Of a stretch of DNA of 62,851 nt, positions 16,054-25,587 are shown piece by piece (the stretch's first letter is position 1; each line of letters opens with the position of its first letter). The notes under the pieces are model-generated. The model made no database searches and was not told the DNA's origin. It saw nothing but the letters and a program-made list of their open reading frames with translations. Both the position numbers and the translations under genes were made by a program. Source of the DNA: Paludibacteraceae bacterium. Lineage in GTDB: Bacteria > Bacteroidota > Bacteroidia > Bacteroidales > Paludibacteraceae. Location of the stretch: the NCBI GenBank assembly GCA_017647145.1, contig JAGCLD010000014.1, forward strand, positions 1 to 62,851, read 5' to 3'.

Positions 16054-18147
16054 TTATGGCACCACAAACTTAGCAGCCTTTTTCTCACATTGAAGCAATA
16101 ATGGTTGCCCCGGTAGATAGCTTGTTAAGTCAAGGTACACCAAGTTATTTTTTTCATTAATAATATGCAATTTTCTTCCTGCCATGTTATACACTCCTAC
16201 AACAGCATCTTTATTATCCTTGTAGATAATCAAAACATTGTTATCCGGTGAATAACTTATTTCCAGTTTTTTATTTTCTTTTGCTGTGACAAACACTCTC
16301 TCTTCTGAAGGTTGTCTTACTTCATAAGAACCATTCTTATAAGCAGTTTCCACCATATAGGTATATTCCTGATCATATTCTAATCCTGAGACTGTCATCA
16401 CTGTATCCGTAGTCCATATTCTTTCTTCCTCCACTCCTTCTTTATTCTTCACCACAACATAATAACCATTCACTTCACTTTCTTCTTCCCACACCTTACT
16501 CCATGTGATGGTAAATCCGGTAGCATAATGTTGTGTCAAAGAGTCTAATATAACAGGAGCATCTAGATTCTCTCCTCCCATAAATGTGAAATACGCTTTT
16601 TGTTCCGTTACATTTATATCTGTAATGGGTTTACCTAATGATGTTCCATTCCACAACACCGGTTCAAAGTCTCCTGATGTAAAAGGAGTAGGATTATAAT
16701 TCTTGGTGGATGTTCTTGGTTCGATATACACTCTCATATGGTCAGTTGCACCATTGTGAGTTTCTCTATAATCATTAACCATGTTCATACGCCACACGCG
16801 CGAATTATAATCTATATGCCAGAAGATAATCCCTTCTGCCGGCAGATAAGCATCCCATCCCGTTTTCTTACGGTATTCAATCATAAAGAATTCGTTCGGG
16901 TTTGGATTTGCTCCATCCATATTGTGTTCTTTTGCTGCCACAAGTAGGGCTTGGTTAGATACATCCACTACTGAATCTGCATGTGTAAGTGGTTCTAAAG
17001 CCACATATTCAGGTTGTGTTAATTCTCTCGGAGTAAGCCAACCTATAAAGAAGCGGTCATATGACGAATAAGCTGGTGGTGTTTTTGAATTGTTAAGATA
17101 AGAGCCTCGGTCCATAATATCCCAATATCCCAATGTCTTTACTTTTGAGTCTTGTGTATGATAATAATCCGGTAATCCTAACACGTGTCCAAATTCATGA
17201 CAGAATGTTCCAATAGCCGCCATTGTTGAACCTGTATATCCGTTCAACTCGGAAGTACATGCATAGTCATACACTGTTTTACCGTCAAACACTACACTAC
17301 CCTGCACCATGCTCTCTGACACTACAGAACGATGTGGCCATACAGTATTTTCAGGGGCTCCTTCTGCCTCATTGTATCCTGCATAATAAACAAAGACATT
17401 ATCGATTATGTCATCCTCGTCAGTATCATAGATCTTAAAGTCTAAGCCTGCTGCATCTGCAGCTGCACATGCATCTACAATCATTTGTCGAGGATTACCA
17501 TCTGAACCGTTCCATTGATTGTTATAACCGTAGTCTTCAATCTTTCCCGGCAGTGTATAAGGTCCTACTACATCAAAACGCGGTGAGAATTTTCCTTGCG
17601 AACATGCTCTGAAGTAGTCTAATGCCGAGCCGGTCGCTTCGTTATCTGAGTAGCCCGGTTCATTCAGCATACGACTAAATGCTTTCTGTGCATCCGGAAT
17701 AATAAACTCACAGTCTGCAAAGTTCACCAAGATAACCAATCCCGGAGGATTACCTTCCTTTGGATAACCTGCTAAGCGTTTTGGACGTTCTGGTGCGTTT
17801 TTACGTGCTTGTGATACTCTTTCGCTAGCCAGCCATTCTTTTACATTCAAAGTAGCGCCGGCCAACAAATCACCAACACGTCTTACACTAAGAGAATAGT
17901 CTTTGTTGACGTACTTAAAAAATCCATCTACATCTTTCATTACCACATAGCCTGCTTCATCTGCCAGGCAGTGAGTTATTTCGTCACCATGAAGATATAG
18001 TTCTACTTTACTTCCATCCGGTTGTTGATGTAGGATAGAATACGGTGTGGCAGGTACTGCTGATAGTTGTAGGGTTGTAAAGAACAAGAGTAATAAAAGG
18101 AATGTGTGTTTCATAGCATTCATAAAAACTTTATATAAGTTATCCAT
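16054..18147 (-). CDS. M6 family metalloprotease with C-terminal sorting-like domain
   Basis: 697 residues. Signal peptide (the run MKHTFLLLLLFF starts at Met12, so the true start may be 18114), propeptide-like region, then an M6/immune-inhibitor-A-type catalytic domain with zinc motif HEFGH at about 317-321 followed by GLPD. A fibronectin-like domain follows, and the last 70 residues (VYNMAGRKL ... YLPGQPLLLQ ... AKFVVP) resemble the type A tail that sends proteins to the type IX secretion system. Probably an extracellular or surface protease. First gene of an operon with lysC and the GHL10 gene. Confidence 0.85.
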   Translation of the reverse strand: MDNLYKVFMNAMKHTFLLLLLFFTTLQLSAVPATPYSILHQQPDGSKVELYLHGDEITHCLADEAGYVVMKDVDGFFKYVNKDYSLSVRRVGDLLAGATLNVKEWLASERVSQARKNAPERPKRLAGYPKEGNPPGLVILVNFADCEFIIPDAQKAFSRMLNEPGYSDNEATGSALDYFRACSQGKFSPRFDVVGPYTLPGKIEDYGYNNQWNGSDGNPRQMIVDACAAADAAGLDFKIYDTDEDDIIDNVFVYYAGYNEAEGAPENTVWPHRSVVSESMVQGSVVFDGKTVYDYACTSELNGYTGSTMAAIGTFCHEFGHVLGLPDYYHTQDSKVKTLGYWDIMDRGSYLNNSKTPPAYSSYDRFFIGWLTPRELTQPEYVALEPLTHADSVVDVSNQALLVAAKEHNMDGANPNPNEFFMIEYRKKTGWDAYLPAEGIIFWHIDYNSRVWRMNMVNDYRETHNGATDHMRVYIEPRTSTKNYNPTPFTSGDFEPVLWNGTSLGKPITDINVTEQKAYFTFMGGENLDAPVILDSLTQHYATGFTITWSKVWEEESEVNGYYVVVKNKEGVEEERIWTTDTVMTVSGLEYDQEYTYMVETAYKNGSYEVRQPSEERVFVTAKENKKLEISYSPDNNVLIIYKDNKDAVVGVYNMAGRKLHIINEKNNLVYLDLTSYLPGQPLLLQCEKKAAKFVVP

Positions 18148-18167
18148 TGAGGAGAAAAATTAACGAG

Positions 18168-18175
18168 CAAAGTTA
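18168..18175 (-). promoter_or_regulatory. -7 promoter box of the M6 protease operon
   Basis: TAACTTTG on the minus strand. Start near 18161, 14 bases before the first ATG or about 47 before the ATG at 18114. Confidence 0.5.
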
Positions 18176-18337
18176 CAAATTTATCGCCACACATGAAAGC
18201 ATGGAAAGCGAATACATGTTTTTTAACACATTTATCAGACAAGAAATAGTTATTCGTTCACATACTGATGTTAGATTAGACGTGCTTAGAAATTATCTTA
18301 TATGGACACCAAGCAAAAGAAAAAAGTAGTTTCATCC

Positions 18338-18381
18338 TATCTAGTTCCTATCTAGTTCCTATCTGTTTTGTATCTAGTGGT
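18338..18381 (+). repeat. 11-bp-period repeat, four units
   Basis: TATCTAGTTCC twice (18338-18359), TATCTGTTTTG (18360-18370) and TATCTAGTGGT (18371-18381), followed by CCCGAGGCGGTCGCGG. The same modules recur at 36540-36573, 36928-36971 and 48671-48752. Confidence 0.85.
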
Positions 18382-18532
18382 CCCGAGGCGGTCGCGGTGA
18401 TTCTTGCTGTTTTGTAGGTGGGCCGAAGCAGGTGGTGTGCAAGGACAGATATATATCTGACAGCAATATTTTTCAACATCAAGGTGTCCTGCTTGCGTTT
18501 CTTGTCTGATAGCATCCACACAAGACACCATC
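18382..18532. other. Intergenic region without a gene
   Basis: Between the M6 operon start and the serA terminator. It contains a perfect 14-bp palindrome, CAGATATATATCTG at 18446-18459, and no convincing reading frame. Confidence 0.5.
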
Positions 18533-18580
18533 AAAAACTAAGAGTATGTGCCACGCTTGTGACACACACTCTTAGTTTTT
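18533..18580 (-). terminator. Intrinsic terminator after serA
   Basis: AAAAACTAAGAGT (18533-18545) pairs exactly with 18568-18580; on the minus strand the arm ends in a T run. Confidence 0.8.
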
Positions 18581-18599
18581 CGTTTGTATGTACTCTATA

Positions 18600-19520
18600 T
18601 TAACGATTTACACGGAATCTTTCGTTACCGTTTTGTACAAAATCCACGATTTGTTTTGCAGCTGCAATACCTGCATTGATGTTAGCTTCTGCTGTTTGTG
18701 CTCCCATTTTTTTAGGAGTTGCGAAGTAACGTCCAGGGAATTTTTCTTGCATTTCTGCATGGTTAGCCGGCATGATGTCAGTCATATATTTGAAGTCTGC
18801 ACGGTCTTCCATCAATGTTACGATTTCAGCTTCGTTGATTACTTCTTTACGAGCTGTGTTCACCAAGAGAGCGCCTTTTGGCATGCGGTTAAGCAATGCA
18901 TAGTTGATTGAGTTCTTAGTTTCTGCTGTTGCAGGAATGTGCAAAGACACAACTTGGCAAGTTTCATACAATTCTTCCACAGAAGTAAGTGCTTTAACAC
19001 CATCTTTTTCAATCACTTCTGCAGGGCAGAAAGCGTCATATGCATACACTTCCATTCCAAATCCTTTTGCAATACGAGCCACATTACGACCCACATTACC
19101 ATAAGCATGAATACCAAGACGTTTTTCTTTCAATTCAGTTCCTGATGTTCCGTTGTATAAGTTACGTGCAGCAAAAACCATCATACCAAGAGCCAATTCA
19201 GCTACAGCATTTGAATTTTGTCCTGGAGTATTCATCACGCACACACCAGCTTTTGTTGCAGCTTCAAGGTCAACATTGTCATAACCAGCTCCCGCACGCA
19301 CTACTATTTTAAGTTGTTTAGCTGCAGCTATAACTTCAGCATCAACAATATCTGAGCGAATGATGATAGCGTCTGCATCAGCCACTGCATCAAGCAATTG
19401 TTGTTTGTCGGTATATTTTTCGAGAAGTGCCAATTCATAACCAGCTGCTTCAACTTCTTTGCGGATTCCATCCACTGCCACTTTGGCAAAAGGTTTTTCA
19501 GTTGCTACTAATACTTTCAT
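18600..19520 (-). CDS. serA: D-3-phosphoglycerate dehydrogenase, short type
   Basis: First step of serine synthesis. 306 residues, without the C-terminal ACT domain of long forms. The hydroxyacid-dehydrogenase substrate motif NSNAVAELALGMM, a degenerate nucleotide-binding HAYGNVGRNVA, and NTARKEV are present. The segment that holds the catalytic His in most relatives (TPHxG) reads TPKKMG; Lys at this position is, to my knowledge, known in the short Bacteroidota/Entamoeba type. Downstream of serC with a 121-base gap, probably one operon. Confidence 0.92.
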   Translation of the reverse strand: MKVLVATEKPFAKVAVDGIRKEVEAAGYELALLEKYTDKQQLLDAVADADAIIIRSDIVDAEVIAAAKQLKIVVRAGAGYDNVDLEAATKAGVCVMNTPGQNSNAVAELALGMMVFAARNLYNGTSGTELKEKRLGIHAYGNVGRNVARIAKGFGMEVYAYDAFCPAEVIEKDGVKALTSVEELYETCQVVSLHIPATAETKNSINYALLNRMPKGALLVNTARKEVINEAEIVTLMEDRADFKYMTDIMPANHAEMQEKFPGRYFATPKKMGAQTAEANINAGIAAAKQIVDFVQNGNERFRVNR

Positions 19521-19641
19521 GGTAGATTATCTTTTTTTGTTTTAATGTAATTTAAGTTACTTGTTTTATGTGGATAAGCGGTATTTGGGATATCCAAACA
19601 CCACTTATCATATGACACATGTTTTTTATGTTCCGAGAAAA

Positions 19642-20724
19642 CTATGCGTGAAGTTTTTCAAATTCGCGCATGCATTCTACTAATGCTTGTACAGATTCGA
19701 GTGGACAAGCGTTATAGATAGAAGCACGGAAACCACCCACAGAGCGGTGACCTTTAATACCCACCATGCCTCTTTCTTTAGCGAATGCCATAAATTCAGC
19801 TTCTTTATCTTTGTATTCTTCTGCCATTACGAAGCATACGTTCATGATTGAGCGGTCTTCTTTTGCAGCAGTACCCACGAACATACGGTTGCGGTCGATT
19901 TCGTTATAAAGAAGTTCAGCTTTTTCGTTATTGATTTTGTTCATCACTTCAAGACCACCTAAGTTTTTCACCCATTTCAATGTTTCATACATAACAAAGA
20001 TTGGGAATACAGGAGGAGTGTTGAACATTGAGATGTTACGTTCTTCATCAGCTGCGTGTGTAGCATAGTTAACCATGGTTTGGAGTTTGCGGTCCAATTT
20101 ACCGATCAAGTCACGACGGATAATAACGAAAGTTACACCAGCAGGGCCTACGTTCTTTTGTGCTCCACCATAGATCATCGCATATTTTGTTACATCTACC
20201 GGACGGCTCATGATGTCAGAAGACATGTCAGCTACCAAGTCGATTGGGCAATCCATATCATACTTAATTTCAGTACCATAGATAGTATTGTTAGTAGTGA
20301 TGTGGAAATAATCTGCGTCAGTAGGAATTACATAGTCTTTAGGAATGTAAGAGTAAGTTTTATCTTCTGAAGAAGCCACAACTTCCACTTCGCCATAGAA
20401 TTTTGCTTCTTTTGCAGCTTTTTTAGCCCAAACACCGGTTTGAAGATAAGCAGCTTTTTTATTCAAAAGGTTTGCAGGTACTTGGAAGAATTGAGTTGAA
20501 GCACCCCCACCCAAGAACAACACTTCGTAGTTGTCTGGAATGTTCAACAAATCACGCCACAATTGACGAGTTTCTGCCATTACACGTTCCCAACCTGGAG
20601 TACGGTGAGAGATTTCAAGAATACCGATACCTGTGTTGTCAAAATTACGGATAGCTTCAATAGCTGCTTCCACTGCTTCACGAGGAAGCACGCAAGGACC
20701 TGCGTTAAAGTTGTGCATTTTCAT
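19642..20724 (-). CDS. serC: Phosphoserine aminotransferase
   Basis: Second step of serine synthesis, PLP-dependent, also used in the pyridoxal phosphate pathway. 360 residues starting [14 protein letters not shown], with the PLP-lysine in [12 protein letters not shown] and GGFRASIYN near the end. An internal ATG two codons in is an alternative start. First gene of the serC-serA unit. Confidence 0.95.
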   Translation of the reverse strand: MKMHNFNAGPCVLPREAVEAAIEAIRNFDNTGIGILEISHRTPGWERVMAETRQLWRDLLNIPDNYEVLFLGGGASTQFFQVPANLLNKKAAYLQTGVWAKKAAKEAKFYGEVEVVASSEDKTYSYIPKDYVIPTDADYFHITTNNTIYGTEIKYDMDCPIDLVADMSSDIMSRPVDVTKYAMIYGGAQKNVGPAGVTFVIIRRDLIGKLDRKLQTMVNYATHAADEERNISMFNTPPVFPIFVMYETLKWVKNLGGLEVMNKINNEKAELLYNEIDRNRMFVGTAAKEDRSIMNVCFVMAEEYKDKEAEFMAFAKERGMVGIKGHRSVGGFRASIYNACPLESVQALVECMREFEKLHA

Positions 20725-20788
20725 GATATAACTATTTTTAATTGGTTAACTCAAATGTTTTTTTTGAAGCCCTTTCGGAACTTCAGCG

Positions 20789-20819
20789 CAAATATAGCAA
20801 GTTTTTTTCGTCAAACAAA
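20789..20819 (-). promoter_or_regulatory. Promoter of serC-serA
   Basis: On the minus strand TTTG (20819-20816), 19 bases, TATATTTG (20796-20789). Leader of about 60 bases. Confidence 0.6.
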
Positions 20820-20954
20820 TTCTTTTAGCCTTCTTTGTGCAAAAAGTAAGATATTTTTCTTCAAAAAGGCTATTTTGACAACTACATCTTACATTTTGGA
20901 AAGTTCACAAGCATTTCCCCATGCTCACCCCCGAAAATATATCCTCAAACACAC

Positions 20955-20986
20955 TTTGCATATCTTGCTCGTTTGTTGTACCTTTG
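20955..20986 (+). promoter_or_regulatory. Promoter of the gene at 21058, possibly of prfA and pyrF
   Basis: TTTG at 20955-20958, 20 bases, TACCTTTG at 20979-20986. It and the serC promoter are the only elements I see in the divergent gap 20725-21057. Confidence 0.65.
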
Positions 20987-21057
20987 CATTCTTAAAGCTT
21001 AGCACAACAAGCTTTGCTGATGAAATATTCTTGCAACAATAATTACCCTTTGAGCGC

Positions 21058-21729
21058 ATGAAATCATTAGAGAAAATAAAATTGGCTTACGTTGGGATGA
21101 TTTGTTTGTTCCTCACCACCAGCGTGCAGAGCCAAGCTTATTCCTTTATTGACTCAGTGAACACGGTGCACAAAAAGGGTGTATTTCACACCTATTGTCA
21201 GGTGGCAACACACAGTGACATTGCAAGTGCTGAAGAGGTTGTGGATGATTTCATCAGTGAATTTAGAGGCGACCCGCTGTTGTTATTTGAATGGGCAATG
21301 AAAGGCGTGGGACAACAAAACGATGCCGAAAAAGACGCCATCATTCTCCATCTCAAAGAAACAACGTTCAATCCGGAAACCTCCATCGGAGTGATTAAAA
21401 CCGACATTGAAGTGCCCGGATTTACCACATACAAGGATGTCAGCCTTGAGAGTCGCGTGCTCAAACACCGTCTTCCATCCGGAGAATTACGTGTGGATGT
21501 GGATATTTTCTACTCCAACGCACTCCTAAAAAAGGCATACGGCTCTTACCATGTCATCCCCTTGGACGACAACAAGCTGCTTTTGTGCATGAACACATAC
21601 ATTAGGTTCGGCTGGTTTTTTGATTTGTTCGTCACAAATCGTCGTTACAAAAACTTAGTGGAATTCAGAGTTGTAAAGTTCATGAACAACATGAGCGAGG
21701 CAAGCGAAAAACGCATGAAAGAAAAATAA
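21058..21729 (+). CDS. Exported protein of unknown function
   Basis: 223 residues; signal peptide cleaved near residue 26 (SVQSQAYS). The mature protein is mixed alpha/beta without a motif I recognise; the FTTYKDVSLESRVLKHRLPSGELRVDV region looks like the curved sheet of a START/SRPBCC-like fold, a guess only. Upstream of prfA by 16 bases on the same strand, so probably co-transcribed. Confidence 0.7.
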   Translation: MKSLEKIKLAYVGMICLFLTTSVQSQAYSFIDSVNTVHKKGVFHTYCQVATHSDIASAEEVVDDFISEFRGDPLLLFEWAMKGVGQQNDAEKDAIILHLKETTFNPETSIGVIKTDIEVPGFTTYKDVSLESRVLKHRLPSGELRVDVDIFYSNALLKKAYGSYHVIPLDDNKLLLCMNTYIRFGWFFDLFVTNRRYKNLVEFRVVKFMNNMSEASEKRMKEK

Positions 21730-21745
21730 AATTATATTACACTAT

Positions 21746-22855
21746 ATGGCAGAAAACACATTACTTAGCAAACTGGAGGGCTTACAACACAAATTCGATG
21801 AGATATCTACCCTCATCACCGACCCCTCTGTCATTGCCGACATGAAGCGTTTTGTAAAATTAAACAAAGAATACCGCGACTTAGAACGCGTGCTGAACGC
21901 TAAAAACAAATACGAAACCATTTTAGCTCATTTGGCAGAAGCAAAAGACATTCTGGCCAACGAGCAAGATGCTGAAATGCGTGAAATGGCAAAAGCCGAA
22001 ATCGACGAGCTCGAGCCACAAATCGCCCCTATGGAAGAAGAAATCAAGCTACTGCTCATCCCTGCCGACCCTGAAGACGGAAAAAACATTGTGATGGAAA
22101 TCAGAGGTGGTACCGGGGGTGATGAAGCTGCCCTTTTTGCTGGTGATTTATACAGAATGTACATCAAGTACTGCGAAAACAAAGGTTGGAAAACAGCCGT
22201 GTCCAGTTTCACAGAAGGCTCAGCGGGCGGATTCAAGGAAATCATTTTCACAGTCACTGGCGAAAACGTATATGGCACACTCAAGTACGAAAGTGGTGTA
22301 CATCGTGTACAACGCGTGCCTGCCACCGAAACACAAGGACGCGTACACACCTCTGCCGCATCCGTTGCCGTACTCCCCGAAGCTGACGAGTTTGACGTTG
22401 TCATCAACGAAGGTGAAATCAAGTGGGACACCTTCCGTAGCGGTGGAGCCGGAGGACAGAACGTCAACAAAGTAGAATCCGGTGTGCGTCTTCGCTACAA
22501 CTGGAAAAACCCCAACACAGGCGTAGTGGAAGAAATCCTCATTGAATGTACAGAAACACGCGACCAGCCTAAAAACAAAGAAAGAGCTTTGTCTCGCTTG
22601 CGTACGTTCATCTACGACAAAGAACACCAAAAATACATCGACGACATCGCTTCGCGCCGTAAAACAATGGTGAGCACAGGCGACCGCTCAGCCAAGATTC
22701 GCACCTACAATTACCCACAAGGCCGCATCACCGATCACCGTATCGGCTACACCATCTACAACCTTTCTGCCTTCATGGATGGCGAAATACAAGGAGTAAT
22801 CGACCAACTCACCATCGCCGAAAACGCAGAACGTCTCAAAGAAAGTGAATTATAA
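21746..22855 (+). CDS. prfA: Peptide chain release factor 1
   Basis: Releases the peptide at UAA and UAG. 369 residues, with the catalytic GGQ in [14 protein letters not shown] and the RF1-typical [17 protein letters not shown]. Full length. Located between an unknown exported protein and pyrF. Confidence 0.96.
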   Translation: MAENTLLSKLEGLQHKFDEISTLITDPSVIADMKRFVKLNKEYRDLERVLNAKNKYETILAHLAEAKDILANEQDAEMREMAKAEIDELEPQIAPMEEEIKLLLIPADPEDGKNIVMEIRGGTGGDEAALFAGDLYRMYIKYCENKGWKTAVSSFTEGSAGGFKEIIFTVTGENVYGTLKYESGVHRVQRVPATETQGRVHTSAASVAVLPEADEFDVVINEGEIKWDTFRSGGAGGQNVNKVESGVRLRYNWKNPNTGVVEEILIECTETRDQPKNKERALSRLRTFIYDKEHQKYIDDIASRRKTMVSTGDRSAKIRTYNYPQGRITDHRIGYTIYNLSAFMDGEIQGVIDQLTIAENAERLKESEL

Positions 22856-22881
22856 ACCCTTTAAGCTTAACAATAAAAGCC

Positions 22882-23715
22882 ATGACCAGAGAAGAACTTT
22901 TTCAGCAAATACAAGAAAAACAATCCTTCCTTTGCGTAGGATTAGACACCGATGTCACTAAAATACCCGAACACCTCTTCGACGAATCAAACGACCCTAT
23001 ATTTGAATTCAACAAAGCCATCATTGACGCCACAGCCGACTTATGCGTAGCCTACAAGCCCAACTTGGCTTTCTATGAAAGCATTGGCATTGAAGGTTGG
23101 AACATCCTCGAACGCACAGTAGAATACATTCGCGAAAAATATCCCACACAGTTCATCATTGCCGACGCTAAACGTGGTGACATTGGCAACACCTCCACCA
23201 TGTATGCACGCGCATTCTTGGGCAACATGGACTTTGACACCATCACTGTAGCACCATACATGGGCGAAGACAGCGTCAAGCCATTCCTCGCATACGAAGG
23301 CAAATGGGTCACCCTGTTGGCACTCACATCCAACAAGGGAGCATTTGACTTCCAATTCATGCGCGATGCAGAAACCGGAGAACGCCTTTTTGAAAAAGTA
23401 CTCAAGACCTCACTTCAATGGGGCAATGCCGACAATATGATGTATGTAGTAGGTGCCACCAAAGCCGACATGCTCAGCGACATCCGCGCCATCATCCCCG
23501 ACCACTTCCTATTGGTTCCCGGAGTAGGTGCTCAAGGAGGAAGCCTGCAAGATGTTTGCAAATACGGAATGAACAGCCAATGCGGACTATTGGTCAATTC
23601 CTCACGCGCCATCATCTATGCCGACAACACACCCAACTTCGCCACAGCAGCACGCGAAGCAGCCAAAAAAGTACAAGAAGAAATGAGCACACTGCTCAAA
23701 GAATACATTGCATAA
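22882..23715 (+). CDS. pyrF: Orotidine 5'-phosphate decarboxylase, type 2
   Basis: Last step of UMP synthesis. 277 residues; the catalytic Asp-Lys-Asp set is in [12 protein letters not shown], with the phosphate-binding [10 protein letters not shown] near residue 215. The length and spacing fit the longer type 2 subfamily. Follows prfA by 26 bases and is closed by a strong terminator. Confidence 0.95.
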   Translation: MTREELFQQIQEKQSFLCVGLDTDVTKIPEHLFDESNDPIFEFNKAIIDATADLCVAYKPNLAFYESIGIEGWNILERTVEYIREKYPTQFIIADAKRGDIGNTSTMYARAFLGNMDFDTITVAPYMGEDSVKPFLAYEGKWVTLLALTSNKGAFDFQFMRDAETGERLFEKVLKTSLQWGNADNMMYVVGATKADMLSDIRAIIPDHFLLVPGVGAQGGSLQDVCKYGMNSQCGLLVNSSRAIIYADNTPNFATAAREAAKKVQEEMSTLLKEYIA

Positions 23716-23760
23716 GAGGATGTAACAACATCAACACACATCCGGCAATAACCCACAACA

Positions 23761-23798
23761 AAAGCGGACTGATCGAATCACTTCGGCAGTCCGCTTTT
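23761..23798 (+). terminator. Intrinsic terminator after pyrF
   Basis: AAAGCGGACTG pairs with CAGTCCGCTTT, then T residues. Confidence 0.85.
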
Positions 23799-23837
23799 CT
23801 TCACATATAATTGTTACTAACTAATTTTCCTCTTCCC

Positions 23838-24596
23838 CTATTTCACTTGTTCCACCACAAGATTGTCAACAAAAACATACCGCGGCGTGTTCAATCCATA
23901 ATCACCTTTATCCGAACCATCAAACATCACCTCTACCTTTTCCGCATCACCTAGTGGAGTCAGGTCCAAATACTCCCAATTATTATTCAAAAATCTCCTA
24001 CCCTCTCTGAAATCAGCAAGAAAATAATCCACTTCGCCCGTCAGCACTTCACCTTTGTAGCCCTTAAACGTCACTTTAAAGAAGTCACCTTCGGCAAATT
24101 TCTTACCATAGCCCCCGTTCCTCATTTCCAGATAAGGATACGTGCCATTACACACCATCACCGATTTAAGCGTTTGCACATCATATCCCGGCTCATAATT
24201 CACACGAAAACTCGCCCCATCATCAAACAAGAGAGCAAACTGCTTAGAGCCCAATGCACCCTGACCAGCCATCACACTATACTGATTCATATATCCCTCC
24301 GTCACACTGTCAGTCAAGGAAGAATAAGCCGCGCCCTTAAACGATGCCCAGTCAGAAGTATAAACATTTTCAAAAGTCACTGCGCCCGACGTAAAACCAC
24401 CATAATAATTATTAATCATGCTTCCCCACGATTCCTCCTGACGAAGTTCACCACTCAAGTCGCTTCCGTTCCAGTAACCCACTTCAGGCATAGGCAATCC
24501 TTCAAAGTCCGCCACATGAGTTTTCACTTCCGGTTCCGTTGTACAAGCACTAAGTCCCACAACAAGCGCTGCAATCCAATAAAAAGTTTTTTTCAT
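23838..24596 (-). CDS. DUF4465 surface lipoprotein, probable corrinoid-binding (BtuH-like)
   Basis: 252 residues; lipobox VGLSAC with Cys18 acylated, then a DUF4465-type beta-sandwich (PMPEVGYWNGSDLSG, a F-E-N-V-Y block, YPYLEMRNGGYGKKF, PRYVFVDNLVVEQ). DUF4465 proteins of gut Bacteroidota have been reported, as I recall, as the BtuH class of vitamin B12-binding surface proteins. A cobalamin riboswitch precedes the gene on the same strand, independent support for a role in B12 capture. It stands alone: no btuB, btuG or ABC genes are adjacent in this window. Confidence 0.8.
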   Translation of the reverse strand: MKKTFYWIAALVVGLSACTTEPEVKTHVADFEGLPMPEVGYWNGSDLSGELRQEESWGSMINNYYGGFTSGAVTFENVYTSDWASFKGAAYSSLTDSVTEGYMNQYSVMAGQGALGSKQFALLFDDGASFRVNYEPGYDVQTLKSVMVCNGTYPYLEMRNGGYGKKFAEGDFFKVTFKGYKGEVLTGEVDYFLADFREGRRFLNNNWEYLDLTPLGDAEKVEVMFDGSDKGDYGLNTPRYVFVDNLVVEQVK

Positions 24597-24765
24597 AATG
24601 TATAAATTTTAGTTAAACATGTAAATAAAGTGTCACCACGCACTAAAAGATACATCAGGAGCAACAAATAACAATGATTGTGTCTGTCAAGAAAGATAGG
24701 TCTATTCCTCTGACAAGACTGCTCTAAACTCCCGAAAGCATATCTTTTTTTTTACTATCCGTTTT

Positions 24766-24945
24766 GGCAGGTCTTCTGACTTGGCTTATATTGCAAATTC
24801 CTTCCCGGAACACATCCAGTGGCTTGACTTTTTGCAACTTCCTTGACATCATTCACGTCAAGTAGGCCTTACAGCAGCGGGCACTGTTGCCGACTCACAC
24901 GGCATTCCCTTTTGTCCACTCCCACTCAAGTTGTAAGAGCAGAAC
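24766..24945 (-). promoter_or_regulatory. Cobalamin riboswitch
   Basis: On the minus strand the B12-box elements appear in the right order: AAAAGGGAATGCC (about 24914-24902), CCCGCTGCTGTAAGG, GCCACTGG (24823-24816), CCGGGAAGG (24808-24800), and AAGTCAGAAGACCTGCC (24782-24766). These match the conserved core of adenosylcobalamin/cobalamin riboswitches. The aptamer ends about 170 bases before the DUF4465 lipoprotein ATG, leaving room for an expression platform. Confidence 0.92.
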
Positions 24946-24957
24946 CAAAACCGTCCG

Positions 24958-24987
24958 CAAAGGTAACACTATTTTTCTAACAAACAA
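24958..24987 (-). promoter_or_regulatory. Promoter of the riboswitch transcript
   Basis: On the minus strand TTG (24987-24985), 19 bases, TACCTTTG (24965-24958). Start near 24951, just before the aptamer. Confidence 0.65.
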
Positions 24988-24989
24988 GA

Positions 24990-25587
24990 AAAACCAGTCA
25001 AAATTCAGAAAGAAAGATTATCCATTTCACTATTTTATCTACCCTCTAATAATTTTCAATACGTCAAAGAACGCTTCACGATAAAACATTCACAATGGTA
25101 ATAGGAGGAAGAAACACCCTCTTACCAAGTAAGAAGATACATCACCAACAAATCTTCTGCAAATATACAACATCAACAAGGCGCGCTGTTACATTGCGTT
25201 ACATTCGGGCATTCCGTTACAATAAATTACATTACGTGCTACACTCCACCCCCATGTATAAACATAAGTCCACATCCCATTGCATGGGAGTAACATAGAG
25301 ACAAGCAAAATTAGGATAAAACACCTTAAAATCCCGTTGTTTTAGTTTTTCCCAAGAAGTGAGATTTTATGAAAATGTACGATTCTTGGTCGGTAAGTCG
25401 AAAAATAACAGAGTTAGCGATAAGCAATGTGGACTATATTGAAAGAAACGGTATTCATATTAACCATTCCCAAATATGATTTTTCGAGCCAAACGAATAA
25501 CATACTTAGCAATTCATCCTTTATTTGAATCCTCTTTGTATCTTTACATTTGAAAAATCATCAAAATTTCAAAGGTGTAACACCCTT
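24990..25587. other. Intergenic region, no convincing gene
   Basis: AT-rich. It has an imperfect repetition of GTTACATT around 25189-25240, a hairpin CTCTTAC/GTAAGAAG near 25120, and a 36-codon frame at 25369-25479 (starts MKMYDSWSVSRK) without recognisable homology. At 25545-25552 is TACATTTG, a plus-strand -7-like box pointing into the 3' end of the res gene. This may be the left edge of the restriction island. Confidence 0.5.

Noticed and set aside
25369-25479. 36-codon ORF starting MKMYDSWSVSRK
   Set aside because: Short, no promoter in front, no recognisable family; kept only as a note in the gap description.
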